Origin: Ornithinimicrobium faecis
Lineage (GTDB): Bacteria; Actinomycetota; Actinomycetes; Actinomycetales; Dermatophilaceae
DNA length: 64,000 nt
Reading direction: 5' to 3'
Assembly: GCF_023923225.1 (NCBI RefSeq)
Contig: NZ_CP099489.1
Coordinates: forward strand, 558,001-622,000
Made by a program: the position numbers and the translations under genes
Shown: positions 35,814 through 44,738 of the stretch, piece by piece
Layout of the letters: each line of letters begins with the position of its first letter
How positions within the stretch are numbered: position 1 is the first letter of the stretch
Notes under the pieces: generated by a model
The model's input: only the letters and a program-made list of their open reading frames with translations
Told to the model about the DNA's origin: nothing
The model's database searches: none

Positions 35814-37730
35814 ATGCCGACCGTGCACCCCTTGCTCGACCGTGTCCTCGCCGACCCCGCAGGGTTGTCCTGGGCGCTGCTGTGGCGCGAGGTGGGACCG
35901 GAGGTCGAACTCCTCGTCGGCGACGTGCGGGACGTCGACCTGCTCGCCGACATCCCAACCGCCACGGCGGCGACGCCCGTGCTGGCCATGGTGCCGTTCC
36001 GGCAGATCACCGAGCGCGGGTTCGATGCCCACGATGACGGCACGCCGTTGCGCGTCCTGGTCGCCACGCAGACCGAGCGGATCCCGCTCGACCTGCTCCT
36101 CGGCATACTGCCCTCTGATCCTGTGGAGGTGACTGGCGAGCGGTTCAGCGTCACGGACGAGGCGTATGCCGAGATCGTCACCTCGGTGATCGAGGACGAG
36201 ATCGGCAACGGCGAGGGCGCCAACTTCGTGATCCGCCGCGACGTCGTGGCCCACACGGACACCGCCCCCGCGAGCGCCGCGCTGACCTGGTTCCGCACGC
36301 TGCTGACCGATGAGCGCGGGACCTACTGGACCTTTGCGGTGCACACGCCGGGTCACACACTGGTGGGCGCGACCCCGGAGCGGCACGTGAGCGTGCGCGA
36401 CGGGCGGGTGCAGATGAACCCGATCTCCGGCACGTTCCGGCACCCGCGCGACGGCGCCGACGTGGAGGGTGCCTTCCGCGAGTTCATCGCCGACACCAAG
36501 GAGACCGAGGAGCTCTTCATGGTGGTCGATGAGGAGATGAAGATGATGGCCCAGGTGTGCTCCACGGGAGGGCGGATCACCGGGCCCTACCTCAAGCAGA
36601 TGGCGCACCTGACGCACACCGAGTATCTGCTCGACGGACGGTCGACGGCGGACCCTCGGGATGTGTTGCGGCAGACGATGTTTGCGCCCACCGTGACGGG
36701 TTCGCCGATGGAGAACGCGTGCGCCGTCATCCGGCGGCACGAGCCGGACGGGCGGGGCTACTACTCCGGGGTGCTGGCGCTGTTCGAGCGGGAGCCGGGC
36801 AACGGCGCCCCCGTCGGCCCGGAGGCACTGGATGCCCCGATCCTGATCCGCGCCGCACACCTCGACGACGCCGGCGAGGTGCGGGTCAGTGCGGGTGCCA
36901 CGTTGGTGCGCCACTCCGATCCGACCTCGGAGGTGGCCGAGACCACCGCCAAGGCCAGTGGGATGCTCGCCGCCCTGGGGCTGCGCCCGCGGCGCGAGCC
37001 GAGCCACACCCCGGTGTTGCGGGACCTGCCCGGCGTGGCCGATGCCCTCGAGGCCCGCAACGAGTCGCTGGCCGCCTTCTGGCTCTCGCCGCAGGGTGCG
37101 CGTCCCGATCCTGACCTGGCCGGACGCTCCGTGCTGGTCATCGATGCCGAGGACAGGTGGACCCAGATGCTGGCTCACCAGGTGCGCCACGTGGGCATGA
37201 CCGCCGAGGTGCGCCGCTGGGACACCGTGCAGGTGGAGGACGTGCTGGAGCCTGATCTGGTGCTGTTCGGTCCCGGTCCGGGTGACCCCGACGATCCGAG
37301 CGACGCCCGGCTGGCGCAACTGCGCCAGCTCATGGCGGCACGGCTCGAGGCAGCCCGACCGCTGCTCGCGGTGTGCCTCAGCCACCAGGTGCTGTCCCGG
37401 CTGGCGGGTCTGAAGATCACCAAGCTGGAGCGCCCCAACCAGGGCGTGCAGCTCGCGGTCGACCTGTGGGGCACTCCGGCGCGGATCGGCTTCTACAACA
37501 CCTTCGTGGCCCGCCCGGGCACCGCGCGACTCACCCGCGGCGGCACCGACGTCGCGTTGGAGGTCGCCGCCCACGCCGAGCACGGAGTCGTGGGGCTGCG
37601 CGGTCCGGGCATCGCCTCGATCCAGGGCCACGCCGAGTCGGTCCTGTCCCGCGACGGTCTGGTGACCCTGCACGCGCTGATCCGGCACGCGCTGCGTCCC
37701 GTGCCGTCCCCGGCCGGAGCCGACGCATGA
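35814..37730 (+). CDS. PhzE-like ADIC/anthranilate synthase, fused TrpE- and TrpG-type domains
   Basis: 638 residues from the ATG at 35814, almost exactly the size of phenazine PhzE. Residues about 1-400 form a chorismate-utilising domain with NPISGTFRHP at 202 (the PhzE form of the motif), GAFREFIADTKETEELFMVVDEE and DGRGYYSGVLALFE. Residues about 438-630 form a class I glutamine amidotransferase with GPGPGDPDD, nucleophile Cys521 in LLAVCLSHQVLS, and His606/Glu608 in IQGHAES. It should convert chorismate and glutamine to 2-amino-2-deoxyisochorismate or anthranilate. No other phenazine genes are nearby. The stop overlaps the CoA-transferase start (ATGA). Confidence 0.88.
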   Translation: MPTVHPLLDRVLADPAGLSWALLWREVGPEVELLVGDVRDVDLLADIPTATAATPVLAMVPFRQITERGFDAHDDGTPLRVLVATQTERIPLDLLLGILPSDPVEVTGERFSVTDEAYAEIVTSVIEDEIGNGEGANFVIRRDVVAHTDTAPASAALTWFRTLLTDERGTYWTFAVHTPGHTLVGATPERHVSVRDGRVQMNPISGTFRHPRDGADVEGAFREFIADTKETEELFMVVDEEMKMMAQVCSTGGRITGPYLKQMAHLTHTEYLLDGRSTADPRDVLRQTMFAPTVTGSPMENACAVIRRHEPDGRGYYSGVLALFEREPGNGAPVGPEALDAPILIRAAHLDDAGEVRVSAGATLVRHSDPTSEVAETTAKASGMLAALGLRPRREPSHTPVLRDLPGVADALEARNESLAAFWLSPQGARPDPDLAGRSVLVIDAEDRWTQMLAHQVRHVGMTAEVRRWDTVQVEDVLEPDLVLFGPGPGDPDDPSDARLAQLRQLMAARLEAARPLLAVCLSHQVLSRLAGLKITKLERPNQGVQLAVDLWGTPARIGFYNTFVARPGTARLTRGGTDVALEVAAHAEHGVVGLRGPGIASIQGHAESVLSRDGLVTLHALIRHALRPVPSPAGADA

Positions 37731-38575
37731 GCGACGGGAGCGTGCGGACGGGCCGCCTCGCCGGCATCCGTGTCGTCAGCCTGGCCGGGACCCTGCCCGG
37801 ACCGGTCGCCGCCCGCAGACTCACCCGCGAGGGTGCCGACGTGGTGCGGGTGGAGGGGCCCGGCGGCGACATCCTGCGCGCTGTCGCGCCCGCTCTGGTC
37901 GACGACCTGACGCGCGACCAGGAGACCCTCCAACTCAACCTCAAGGACGCGGCCGGCCAGGATCGGCTCGCCGAGCTGCTCGACGGGGCGCACGTGCTGC
38001 TGACGTCCTCCCGACCGGCGGCGCTCGCCCGCCTCGGGCTGACGCCGGAGAGCGTCGCGCAGCGCTGGCCCCGACTCGCCTGGGTCGCGATCGTCGGCGC
38101 CACCGGCGACCGGGCGGAGGAGGCCGGGCACGACCTGACCTATCAGGCGGAGGCCGGTCTGCTCGCCTCGGGCACCGAGCTGCCGCGGGTGCTGCTCGCG
38201 GACCTGTCCTGTGCCGAGCGCGTGGTCACCGAGGTGGTGCTCTCCCTGCGCGAGGTGGAGCTGCACGGCACCGGCGGGTATGCCGAGGTGGGGCTCATCG
38301 AGTCGGCCCGCGACCTGGGGGAGCCGCTGCGGCACGGACTCACCGGACCGGGTGGCGTCCTCGGCGGCGGCAGTCCGTCCTACAACATCTATCCGGCTCG
38401 GTCGGGGCGGGTCGCGCTCGCGGCGCTGGAGCCGCACTTCTGGACCCGGACCCAGGAGCTGCTCGACGTCGAGGGCACCCACGAGGCGCTCGCCGAGGCC
38501 TTCCTTGAGCGAGATGCGCAGGAGTGGGAGGCCTGGGGCGCCGAGCACGACGTCCCGGTGGTCGCCGTGCGCTGA
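37727..38575 (+). CDS. Short family III CoA-transferase (CaiB/BaiF-like)
   Basis: 282 residues, about 100 shorter than typical family III enzymes, starting at an ATG overlapping the PhzE-like stop by 4 bp. The N-terminal GIRVVSLAGTLPGPVAARRLTREGADVVRVEGPGGD and the LQLNLKDAAGQDRL block match CaiB/BaiF. The catalytic Asp is conserved in AGHDLTYQAEAGLLAS. The second, swapped lobe is reduced. It could be a CoA-transferase or an alpha-methylacyl-CoA racemase relative. Translational coupling to the PhzE-like gene suggests joint action on an aromatic acid, which is inference. Confidence 0.85.
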   Translation: MSDGSVRTGRLAGIRVVSLAGTLPGPVAARRLTREGADVVRVEGPGGDILRAVAPALVDDLTRDQETLQLNLKDAAGQDRLAELLDGAHVLLTSSRPAALARLGLTPESVAQRWPRLAWVAIVGATGDRAEEAGHDLTYQAEAGLLASGTELPRVLLADLSCAERVVTEVVLSLREVELHGTGGYAEVGLIESARDLGEPLRHGLTGPGGVLGGGSPSYNIYPARSGRVALAALEPHFWTRTQELLDVEGTHEALAEAFLERDAQEWEAWGAEHDVPVVAVR

Positions 38576-38651
38576 CGGTGAACTCGTGCCGGAATCTCGG
38601 GCGATCCTGGATCCTCTGGACGGCGGGACGGTTTGGGAGGACACTGCCCCT

Positions 38652-40208
38652 ATGGCGAAGGCAACCAAGCGTGAGCACTGGTCGGGACAGACCGGGTTCC
38701 TGCTGGCCGCGATCGGTTCGGCGGTCGGTCTGGGCAACATCTGGCGGTTCCCCGGCGTGGCCTATGAGAACGGCGGCGGTGCGTTCCTGATCCCCTATCT
38801 GGTGGCGCTGCTCACCGCGGGCATCCCGATCCTCTTCCTGGACTACGCCCTCGGCCACCGCTATCAGGGCTCGGCGCCCACCGTCTTCCGTCGCCTGTTC
38901 AAGGGCGGGGAGGCACTGGGCTGGTTCCAGGTCGCGATCTCGTTCGTCATCATGTGTTACTACGGCGTCATCCTCGCCTGGGCCATGAGCTTCACGGTCT
39001 TCTCTGTCACGGAGGCCTGGGGCGAGGACCCGACCGCCTTCTTCACCGGCACCTACCTCGAGCTCGCCCCCGAACCCGGGCTCAGCCTGGACATCGTCGG
39101 CCACCTGCTGCTGCCGCTCCTGCTGGCCTGGCTCGTCGTGCTGGTCGTGATGGTGCTGGGCGTGCAGAGCGGGGTCGAGCGGGCCAACAAGTGGTTCCTG
39201 CCCCTGCTGGTGATCCTGTTCGCGATCCTGGTGGTGCGCGCCCTGTTCCTCGACGGTGCGATGGAGGGCCTGAACGCTCTGTTCACGCCCGACTTCAGCC
39301 AACTCACCAACACCGATGTGTGGCTGGCGGCCTACAGTCAGATCTTCTTCTCGCTGTCGATCGCCTTCGGCATCATGATCACCTACTCCAGCTATCTGAA
39401 GCGCAAGTCTGACCTGACCACGACCGGGCTGGTCGCTGGCTTTGCCAACTCCTCGTTCGAGATCCTGGCCGGCATCGGCGTGTTCGCGACGCTGGGTTTC
39501 ATGGCCGCCCAGAGCGGGGTCGGCGTCAACGAGCTGGAGGGCCTGACCGGCCCGATCCTCAGCTTCGTGACCTTCCCGCAGATCATCTCGATGATGCCCG
39601 GTGGCCCGATCTTTGGCGTGCTGTTCTTCGGCTCTCTGGTGCTGGCGGGCTTCACCTCGATGATCTCGATCTCCCAGGTCGTCGTGGCGGCGCTCCAGGA
39701 GAAGTTCGCCATCGGGCGGGCTGCTGCCTCGGCCCTGGTCGTCGGTGTCTGCGGCACCATCTCGATCCTGCTGTTCGCGACCACCACGGGCCTCTACACG
39801 CTGGACACCGTCGACAAATACATCAACGAGATCGGCATCATCACCTCGGCGATCGTGATGACCCTGGTCGTCGCGTGGGGCGTGCGCAAGCTGCCGACAC
39901 TGCGGGCGCACCTCAACCGGGTCTCCGCCTTCCAGATCGGTGTCTGGTGGCACTGGCTCATCGCCGTGGTCGTGCCGGCGATGCTCATCATCATGCTGGG
40001 CTCGACGGGCTACTCGTTGCTCGTCGATGGCTATGCGGGCTATCCCACCTGGTATCTGAACCTGATGGGTTGGGGCGTGGTCGGCTTCGCGATCGTCTTC
40101 GCCGTCGTCTTCGCGCTCATCCCCGGGCGCAGGGGCCGGGCGGAAGAGGATGCGGCGTTTGATCCGGACGACCTGACGGAGGACGACGAGTTGGAGGAGG
40201 TCCAATGA
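38652..40208 (+). CDS. Neurotransmitter:sodium symporter (SLC6/MetP-like)
   Basis: 518 residues from the ATG at 38652, with GGGAGGA 11 bp upstream. About twelve membrane helices. TM1 has the unwound sodium/substrate site GSAVGLGNIWRFPGVAYENGGGAFLIPYL, followed by GIPILFLDYALGHRYQG. TM6-TM8 motifs (ITYSSYLKRKSDL) are typical of bacterial NSS amino-acid importers. It is followed with a 4-bp overlap by a 51-residue single-helix protein, as in the Corynebacterium methionine/alanine importer MetP-MetS. Substrate most likely methionine or alanine. Confidence 0.93.
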   Translation: MAKATKREHWSGQTGFLLAAIGSAVGLGNIWRFPGVAYENGGGAFLIPYLVALLTAGIPILFLDYALGHRYQGSAPTVFRRLFKGGEALGWFQVAISFVIMCYYGVILAWAMSFTVFSVTEAWGEDPTAFFTGTYLELAPEPGLSLDIVGHLLLPLLLAWLVVLVVMVLGVQSGVERANKWFLPLLVILFAILVVRALFLDGAMEGLNALFTPDFSQLTNTDVWLAAYSQIFFSLSIAFGIMITYSSYLKRKSDLTTTGLVAGFANSSFEILAGIGVFATLGFMAAQSGVGVNELEGLTGPILSFVTFPQIISMMPGGPIFGVLFFGSLVLAGFTSMISISQVVVAALQEKFAIGRAAASALVVGVCGTISILLFATTTGLYTLDTVDKYINEIGIITSAIVMTLVVAWGVRKLPTLRAHLNRVSAFQIGVWWHWLIAVVVPAMLIIMLGSTGYSLLVDGYAGYPTWYLNLMGWGVVGFAIVFAVVFALIPGRRGRAEEDAAFDPDDLTEDDELEEVQ

Positions 40209-40360
40209 CCGGCATGGCGATCGCCTTCCTGCTGCTGGCCATCATCGTGGTCTGGGGCGGCCTGGCCGTGGCGGTGGTCTTCTACCGCCGCTCCGGGGCC
40301 GCCGGGGGTGAACCGGTGCGGGACACGTCGGGACACGTTTCCTTCCCGCACGACACCTGA
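40205..40360 (+). CDS. metS: MetS-type small subunit of the NSS importer
   Basis: 51 residues, found by reading past the symporter stop (ATGA overlap). MTGMAIAFLLLAIIVVWGG begins a single membrane helix (about residues 4-27), followed by FYRRSGAAGG and a short hydrophilic tail. The size, topology and position match the methionine/alanine importer small subunit family, which is needed for activity of the Corynebacterium transporter. Confidence 0.88.
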   Translation: MTGMAIAFLLLAIIVVWGGLAVAVVFYRRSGAAGGEPVRDTSGHVSFPHDT

Positions 40361-40405
40361 TCTGCCGTATGCCGTGGGCCGGGTGACGGAGTCCGGCCCC
40401 AGGGG

Positions 40406-40966
40406 TCAGGGCTCATTGGTGAGTGCTCTGGGGATGATGCGCAGTGGCCACGGATCGGCCAGCTCGGCCACCTCGTCACCGACGACGTGCGCGACCAGGT
40501 GATAACCGTCACGGGTCAGGTGCCAGGCACGCAGTGAAGGCTCGTGCGGGTCGATCACCCAGTAGTTCGGGCAACCGGCCTCCTCGTAGCGCGAGTGCTT
40601 CAGGCTGAGGTCGAAGTGCCGAGTGCTGGGGGAGAGCACCTCGACGGCCAACACCGGGACTCCGTCAAGGCGACGAGCACCGATCGCTGCTGCGGCGGCG
40701 ACGAGGATGTCCGGCTGGACGACGGTGTCGACCGCGAGGCGGATGTCGAGCGGGGCCACGAAAGCTTCGTGGCCCGGTGGGGCGTCCTGGCTCAGGAGCT
40801 GCCACACCCGGGTGACGACCCGCTGGTGCACGGGCACTGGTGAGGGAGTCACGACGAGCACCCCGTCAATGAGCTCGTATCGGTGGCCGTCCTCGACGTC
40901 ACGAACGGCCTCGAAGTCCTCGAGGGTCAGTGACCGGCTCATCGGCAGCGTCGGCATGACTCCCAT
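40406..40966 (-). CDS. Uma2-family (DUF820) PD-(D/E)XK endonuclease-like protein
   Basis: 186 residues. TLEDFEAVRDVEDGHRYELIDGVLVVTPSP is the Uma2 start. The nuclease core appears as VVQPDILVAA, VPVLAVEVLSPST and SLKHSRYEEAGCPNYWVIDP, giving the Asp, Glu and Lys of a PD-(D/E)XK site. The family is common in cyanobacteria and actinobacteria and its biological role is unclear. Convergent with the transporter pair. No partner methylase or antitoxin is seen. Confidence 0.9.
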   Translation of the reverse strand: MGVMPTLPMSRSLTLEDFEAVRDVEDGHRYELIDGVLVVTPSPVPVHQRVVTRVWQLLSQDAPPGHEAFVAPLDIRLAVDTVVQPDILVAAAAAIGARRLDGVPVLAVEVLSPSTRHFDLSLKHSRYEEAGCPNYWVIDPHEPSLRAWHLTRDGYHLVAHVVGDEVAELADPWPLRIIPRALTNEP

Positions 40967-41018
40967 AGTGCCCTCCTCGGAACATGGCCGCCAGTATGCG
41001 GAGTTGGACGCTCTTCCG

Positions 41019-41810
41019 TCAGGAGTTGTCCACAGGGGGCCGACCTGGTCCGGGTGGTCCCGCGAACGCCTGGGCGAGATCCAGCCACTCGTCGGCGACG
41101 TGACCCTCCGCGACCAGGTCGAGGTCGGCCCGGTGCCGTCGCTGCGTCACCCGCAGGGCAAAGTCGTGTGCCGATCCGCTCACCACGTTGGTGGCGCCCG
41201 GTTCTCCGTGGGTCCACTGGGCACCGGAGGGCAGCGTCAGCGAGACGAACACCGGCTCCTCGGGGGCGGGCCGGTCGTGGACCGTGAACGCGAATGCTCG
41301 GGTCAGCACACCCAGGAGGGCGACGTGCCGGACCCGGTCCGTGCGGGGAGGCTCGACCCCGAGGGCCTCGTGCACATCGACCGAGTGTGCCCAGGTCTCC
41401 ATAAACCGTGCTGTCGCCGCCGACGTGGCACCCATGGGTGGCCCGAACCAGGGGATCCTGGTGCCGCGCGGCACCGCACGGAGAGCCTCGCTCACGGCCG
41501 CCCGTGACCGGCGCCAGCGGGACAGGATCTCGGTGGGCCCGGCTTCGGACCCGGCCGTCGCGGCCCGGTCCACCAGGCTGCCGAGATCATCGTGGGCATC
41601 TGTCACGAGCTGGTCCCAGGCCGGGCTGCTCGTCGCGGCGGCCACCGTGGCCTCATCCGTCCAGGCCAGGTGCGCGATCTGCGTGGCCACGTCCCACCCC
41701 TCGGCGGGAGTCTGGGTCCGCCAGCCGAGGTCGTCCAGGGGCGCGACGACGCCATCCAGGGCGTCGGACTCGGCCCCCAGGTCAGTCAGCACCTCGTCCA
41801 GCAGGCTCAT
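41019..41810 (-). CDS. DinB-like mycothiol-dependent protein (TIGR03084 type)
   Basis: 263 residues. SLLDEVLTDLGAESDALDGVVAPLDDLGWRTQTPAEGWDVATQIAHLAWTDE is the start of the TIGR03084 group of mycothiol maleylpyruvate isomerase N-terminal-domain proteins. His in QIAHLAWTDE and ETWAHSVDVHEALG are the probable metal ligands of the four-helix bundle. It may act in mycothiol-dependent chemistry in actinobacteria. It overlaps the HAD gene upstream by 4 bp (ATGA), so the pair is coupled. Confidence 0.87.
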   Translation of the reverse strand: MSLLDEVLTDLGAESDALDGVVAPLDDLGWRTQTPAEGWDVATQIAHLAWTDEATVAAATSSPAWDQLVTDAHDDLGSLVDRAATAGSEAGPTEILSRWRRSRAAVSEALRAVPRGTRIPWFGPPMGATSAATARFMETWAHSVDVHEALGVEPPRTDRVRHVALLGVLTRAFAFTVHDRPAPEEPVFVSLTLPSGAQWTHGEPGATNVVSGSAHDFALRVTQRRHRADLDLVAEGHVADEWLDLAQAFAGPPGPGRPPVDNS

Positions 41811-42505
41811 GGGCGCTCGCGCCCAGCAGCCAGCCCCGCCACCAGGTCCACGGTGACCTCGTCGAGGTTGCGCACGACCACATCGGCGAGCGCCAGGGCA
41901 TCGGCAGCGGGAGGGAAGGCCTCGTGGGGGACGGCGATCACCCGCATGCCCGCGGCGGACGCTGACCGCAGCCCGTTGCTGGAGTCCTCGATGGCCACGG
42001 CCCGCGCGGGCTCCACACCGAGCAGCTCACAGGCACGCAGGAAGCCGTCGGGGGCGGGCTTGCCGCGGGCGACCTCCTCCGTGGACACCGAGACCTCGAA
42101 CCGGTCGGTGATGCCGAGGGTCGCGAGCGAGGTGTCGATCAGGCGCCGGGCCGAGGACGACGCGAGCGCCAGCGGCCAACGCGCAGCCAGGCGCTGCACA
42201 GCCTCCACGGCTCCCGGCAGCGTCGGCAGGTGCTCCCGATAACGCGCCGCCATCCCCTCCAGCGTGCGCTCGGCAGGGTCCCCACTGATGCCGACCTCAG
42301 AGGCGAGGAACTGCGCCCACTCAGGTGTCGACATACCCATCATGGCCTCGGTGGCCCCCTCGGGCCAGGGCACGCCGTCCTGCGCTGCCAGCCCGCGCCG
42401 CACCTCGTCCCAGATGGTCTCGGTGTCAGTTAGGACGCCGTCCATGTCGAAGACGACAGCGGCAACGGGCGAGGGTTCTGCACGCGTGGTGGTCACAGGC
42501 TCCAT
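41807..42505 (-). CDS. HAD-superfamily phosphatase (beta-phosphoglucomutase-like)
   Basis: 232 residues from the ATG at 42505. Motif I AVVFDMDGVLTDTE, motif II ALASSSARR, motif III Lys in VARGKPAPDGFL and motif IV VAIEDSSNGLRSA are all present. The helical cap and length match HAD subfamily IA phosphatases of the 2-deoxyglucose-6-phosphatase/beta-phosphoglucomutase group. The physiological substrate is unclear. Its stop overlaps the TIGR03084 start. Confidence 0.9.
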   Translation of the reverse strand: MEPVTTTRAEPSPVAAVVFDMDGVLTDTETIWDEVRRGLAAQDGVPWPEGATEAMMGMSTPEWAQFLASEVGISGDPAERTLEGMAARYREHLPTLPGAVEAVQRLAARWPLALASSSARRLIDTSLATLGITDRFEVSVSTEEVARGKPAPDGFLRACELLGVEPARAVAIEDSSNGLRSASAAGMRVIAVPHEAFPPAADALALADVVVRNLDEVTVDLVAGLAAGRERP

Positions 42506-42590
42506 CGTGCCCGACGTTGTGCGATCGGTGCAGAAACGGCCACTCACTGTCCGTTTTGCGGCTAGTCAGTGCCCGTTAGTGCAGATCCAG

Positions 42591-43046
42591 CTACGAGTGC
42601 GCCCGGATCTCGTCGACGCCCTTGTTGGCGAGCTCGTCGGCGCGCTCGTTGCCCGGGTCGCCCGAGTGGCCCTTGACCCAGACCCAGTGCACGGTGTGCC
42701 GGCCGACCTCGGTGTCGAGCGACTGCCACAGCTCCACGTTCTTGACCGGCTTCTTGGCCGACGTCTTCCAGCCATTGCGCTTCCAGCCCGCGATCCAGGT
42801 CTTCATGCCGTTCATGACATAGGACGAGTCGACGTGCAGCGTCACCTCGCACGGCACCTTCAGGGCCCGCAGCCCCTCGATCACAGCCTGCAGCTCCATC
42901 TGGTTGTTGGTCGTCAGCTCCGCCCCGCCGCACAGCTCGCGCTCATGACGGCCAGATCGCATCCACACGCCCCACCCACCAACACCGGGGTTGCCCTTGC
43001 AGGCGCCGTCGCTCCACATCTCCACCACGGGCTGGGGCTCAGTCAT
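42591..43046 (-). CDS. rnhA: Ribonuclease HI
   Basis: 151 residues from the ATG at 43046 ([26 protein letters not shown]). The catalytic acids are visible: Asp in [10 protein letters not shown], Glu in [14 protein letters not shown], Asp in [12 protein letters not shown] and Asp in [13 protein letters not shown], with the [13 protein letters not shown] end. It degrades RNA of RNA-DNA hybrids. The longer open frame upstream is a shadow of fdhD. It may be cotranscribed with the downstream HAD gene (85-bp gap). Confidence 0.95.
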   Translation of the reverse strand: MTEPQPVVEMWSDGACKGNPGVGGWGVWMRSGRHERELCGGAELTTNNQMELQAVIEGLRALKVPCEVTLHVDSSYVMNGMKTWIAGWKRNGWKTSAKKPVKNVELWQSLDTEVGRHTVHWVWVKGHSGDPGNERADELANKGVDEIRAHS

Positions 43047-43142
43047 GGGGTGAACCCTATGCAGCACCACGCCCGGGTCCGCGCAGGCATGGCTACGCTG
43101 AGTCTGCGAGAGGGAGGCTGCGATGGTCCGGTGGTGTGTGTC

Positions 43143-44006
43143 ATGGCACGGGTGACCAGGTCGTGGCGGGTGACCCGCCTGGGGCGCGACGGCGCCACCC
43201 GCGTGCGTGCCGACGTCCTCGCGGGGGAGGAGCCGCTGGAGGTGCGCCTCGGTGATCGCCCCTTCACGGTCACCATGCGCACGCCGGGGCACGACTTCGA
43301 GCTGGTGGCGGGCTTCCTGGTCAGCGAGGGCGTGGTGGTCGACCGTGAGCAGATCGCCTCGATGGACTATCGCTCCGGCATCGGTGCCGACGGCGAGCGT
43401 GACTACAACGTCGTCGGCGTGCGGCTCGCGGCGGGCGTGCCCCTGCCGGACGCCTCGCTGGAGCGCCACGTCTACACCTCCAGCAGCTGTGGCGTGTGCG
43501 GCACCGCCTCGATCGAGGCGGTGCGCAAGACCTCTCCGTATGCCGTGGCGCAGGACTCCCTGACCGTCCCCCTCGAGGTGTTGCTGGGTCTGCCGGAGCA
43601 GCTGCGGGCCGGGCAGTCGGTCTTTGACCGGACCGGTGGGGTGCACGCGGCCGGGCTGTTCGTGGACGGGGAGCTGGTGTGCCTGCGCGAGGACGTGGGA
43701 CGGCACAACGCGGTCGACAAGGTGGTCGGTTGGGCCCTGCTGGAGGGGCGGCTGCCGGCGGGGGGCACGGTGCTCCAGGTGTCCGGGCGGGCCTCGTTCG
43801 AGCTGGTGCAGAAGGCCGCGATGGCGGGGATCCCCGTGCTGTCAGCCGTCTCGGCGCCCTCCGCGCTCGCGGTCGAGCTGGGTGACGAGCTCGGTGTGAC
43901 GGTGATCGGCTTCAACCGCGGTGAGACGCTGAATGCCTACACCCGGGCCGACCGCATCGAGCCGGCGATCGCCGGACGAGGAGAGCAGGAGGGCAGCCGT
44001 GCTTGA
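43143..44006 (+). CDS. fdhD: Formate dehydrogenase sulfurtransferase FdhD
   Basis: 287 residues from the ATG at 43143 ([20 protein letters not shown]); an ATG 18 codons upstream is possible. Family motifs: [28 protein letters not shown], the persulfide-carrying loop [12 protein letters not shown] (two Cys), [23 protein letters not shown] and [28 protein letters not shown]. It transfers sulfur from IscS-like desulfurase to the bis-MGD cofactor of formate dehydrogenase. No formate dehydrogenase genes are in the window. Its 3' end overlaps the Crp/Fnr gene by 8 bp. Confidence 0.94.
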   Translation: MARVTRSWRVTRLGRDGATRVRADVLAGEEPLEVRLGDRPFTVTMRTPGHDFELVAGFLVSEGVVVDREQIASMDYRSGIGADGERDYNVVGVRLAAGVPLPDASLERHVYTSSSCGVCGTASIEAVRKTSPYAVAQDSLTVPLEVLLGLPEQLRAGQSVFDRTGGVHAAGLFVDGELVCLREDVGRHNAVDKVVGWALLEGRLPAGGTVLQVSGRASFELVQKAAMAGIPVLSAVSAPSALAVELGDELGVTVIGFNRGETLNAYTRADRIEPAIAGRGEQEGSRA

Positions 44007-44703
44007 GGTCACCGATGTGACGCAGCCATCCGACGACCTGTGCGTCGCGCGGGTGCCGCTGTTCCAGGCCCTGACCCACGAGGAGCAGGTGGCGGTGGCT
44101 GAGCTGGCCAAGCCCACCCGGGTCGCCCGCGGCGACCGCATCTACTCCGCCGGTGACGACGTGTCCCAGTTGATGGTGGTGCACACCGGGCTGCTCAAGA
44201 TCAGCCGGATCTCCGCCGAGGGACAGGAGCAGATCATCCGGGTGCTCGAGCCCGGAGAGTTTGTCGGGGAGTCGGCCTTCCTCACTGGAGGTCGGCCGGA
44301 CCATTTCGCGACAGCGCTGGAGGCGGGCAGCATGTGCGTCTTCCGGCACCAGGACGTCGGCGTGCTGATCGCCCGGCACCCGAGCATCGGGTTGCGGATG
44401 CTGCAGGGGGTGAGCCGCCGGCTCGAGCAGACCGAGGAGCGCCTGGCCGCCGCCACCTCGGTGGAGGTGGGTGGGCGGCTGGCCCGCTATCTGGTCGACC
44501 TGCGCACCCACCGGGAGCCGGACGGCACGGTCGCGATCCGGCTGCCGCTGGCCAAGAAGGACATCGCCTCCCTGCTCGACACGACGCCGGAGACCCTGAG
44601 CAGGGGGCTGCGCCGACTCCAGGACTCCGGCGTGATTGATCAGCGGGGGTCACGCACCGTGCGCCTGCTCGATCTCGACAGGTTGCTCGACCTGGCGGAG
44701 TAG
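43999..44703 (+). CDS. Crp/Fnr-family transcriptional regulator
   Basis: 234 residues from a GTG at 43999 with AGGAGG 6 bp upstream; it overlaps the fdhD stop by 8 bp. The cyclic-nucleotide-binding-like domain (LFQALTHEEQVAVAELAKPTRVARGDRIYSAGD to SMCVFRHQDVGVLIARHP) is followed by a helix and a C-terminal HTH (PLAKKDIASLLDTTPETLSRGLRRLQDSGVI). The phosphate-binding RTAR/S motif of true CRP is not obvious, and no N-terminal Cys cluster like FNR is seen, so the ligand is unclear. Coupling with fdhD suggests a role in respiratory or anaerobic metabolism. Confidence 0.9.
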   Translation: MLEVTDVTQPSDDLCVARVPLFQALTHEEQVAVAELAKPTRVARGDRIYSAGDDVSQLMVVHTGLLKISRISAEGQEQIIRVLEPGEFVGESAFLTGGRPDHFATALEAGSMCVFRHQDVGVLIARHPSIGLRMLQGVSRRLEQTEERLAAATSVEVGGRLARYLVDLRTHREPDGTVAIRLPLAKKDIASLLDTTPETLSRGLRRLQDSGVIDQRGSRTVRLLDLDRLLDLAE

Positions 44704-44738
44704 GCCCGGCGGCAGCCAGTCTGGCGTCGGAGCCCCGG

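Noticed and set aside
35589-37688. 699-residue open frame opposite the PhzE-like gene
   Set aside because: It is an antisense shadow, His/Gly/Arg-rich without motifs, while the plus-strand frame has full PhzE motifs.
35814-37730. Phenazine biosynthesis cluster
   Set aside because: Only the PhzE-like gene is present; phzB, phzD, phzF and phzG homologues are not in the window.
42264-43142. N-terminal extension of the fdhD frame (a 580-residue fusion)
   Set aside because: The upstream part is antisense to the HAD and rnhA genes and has no domain; FdhD starts at or near 43143.
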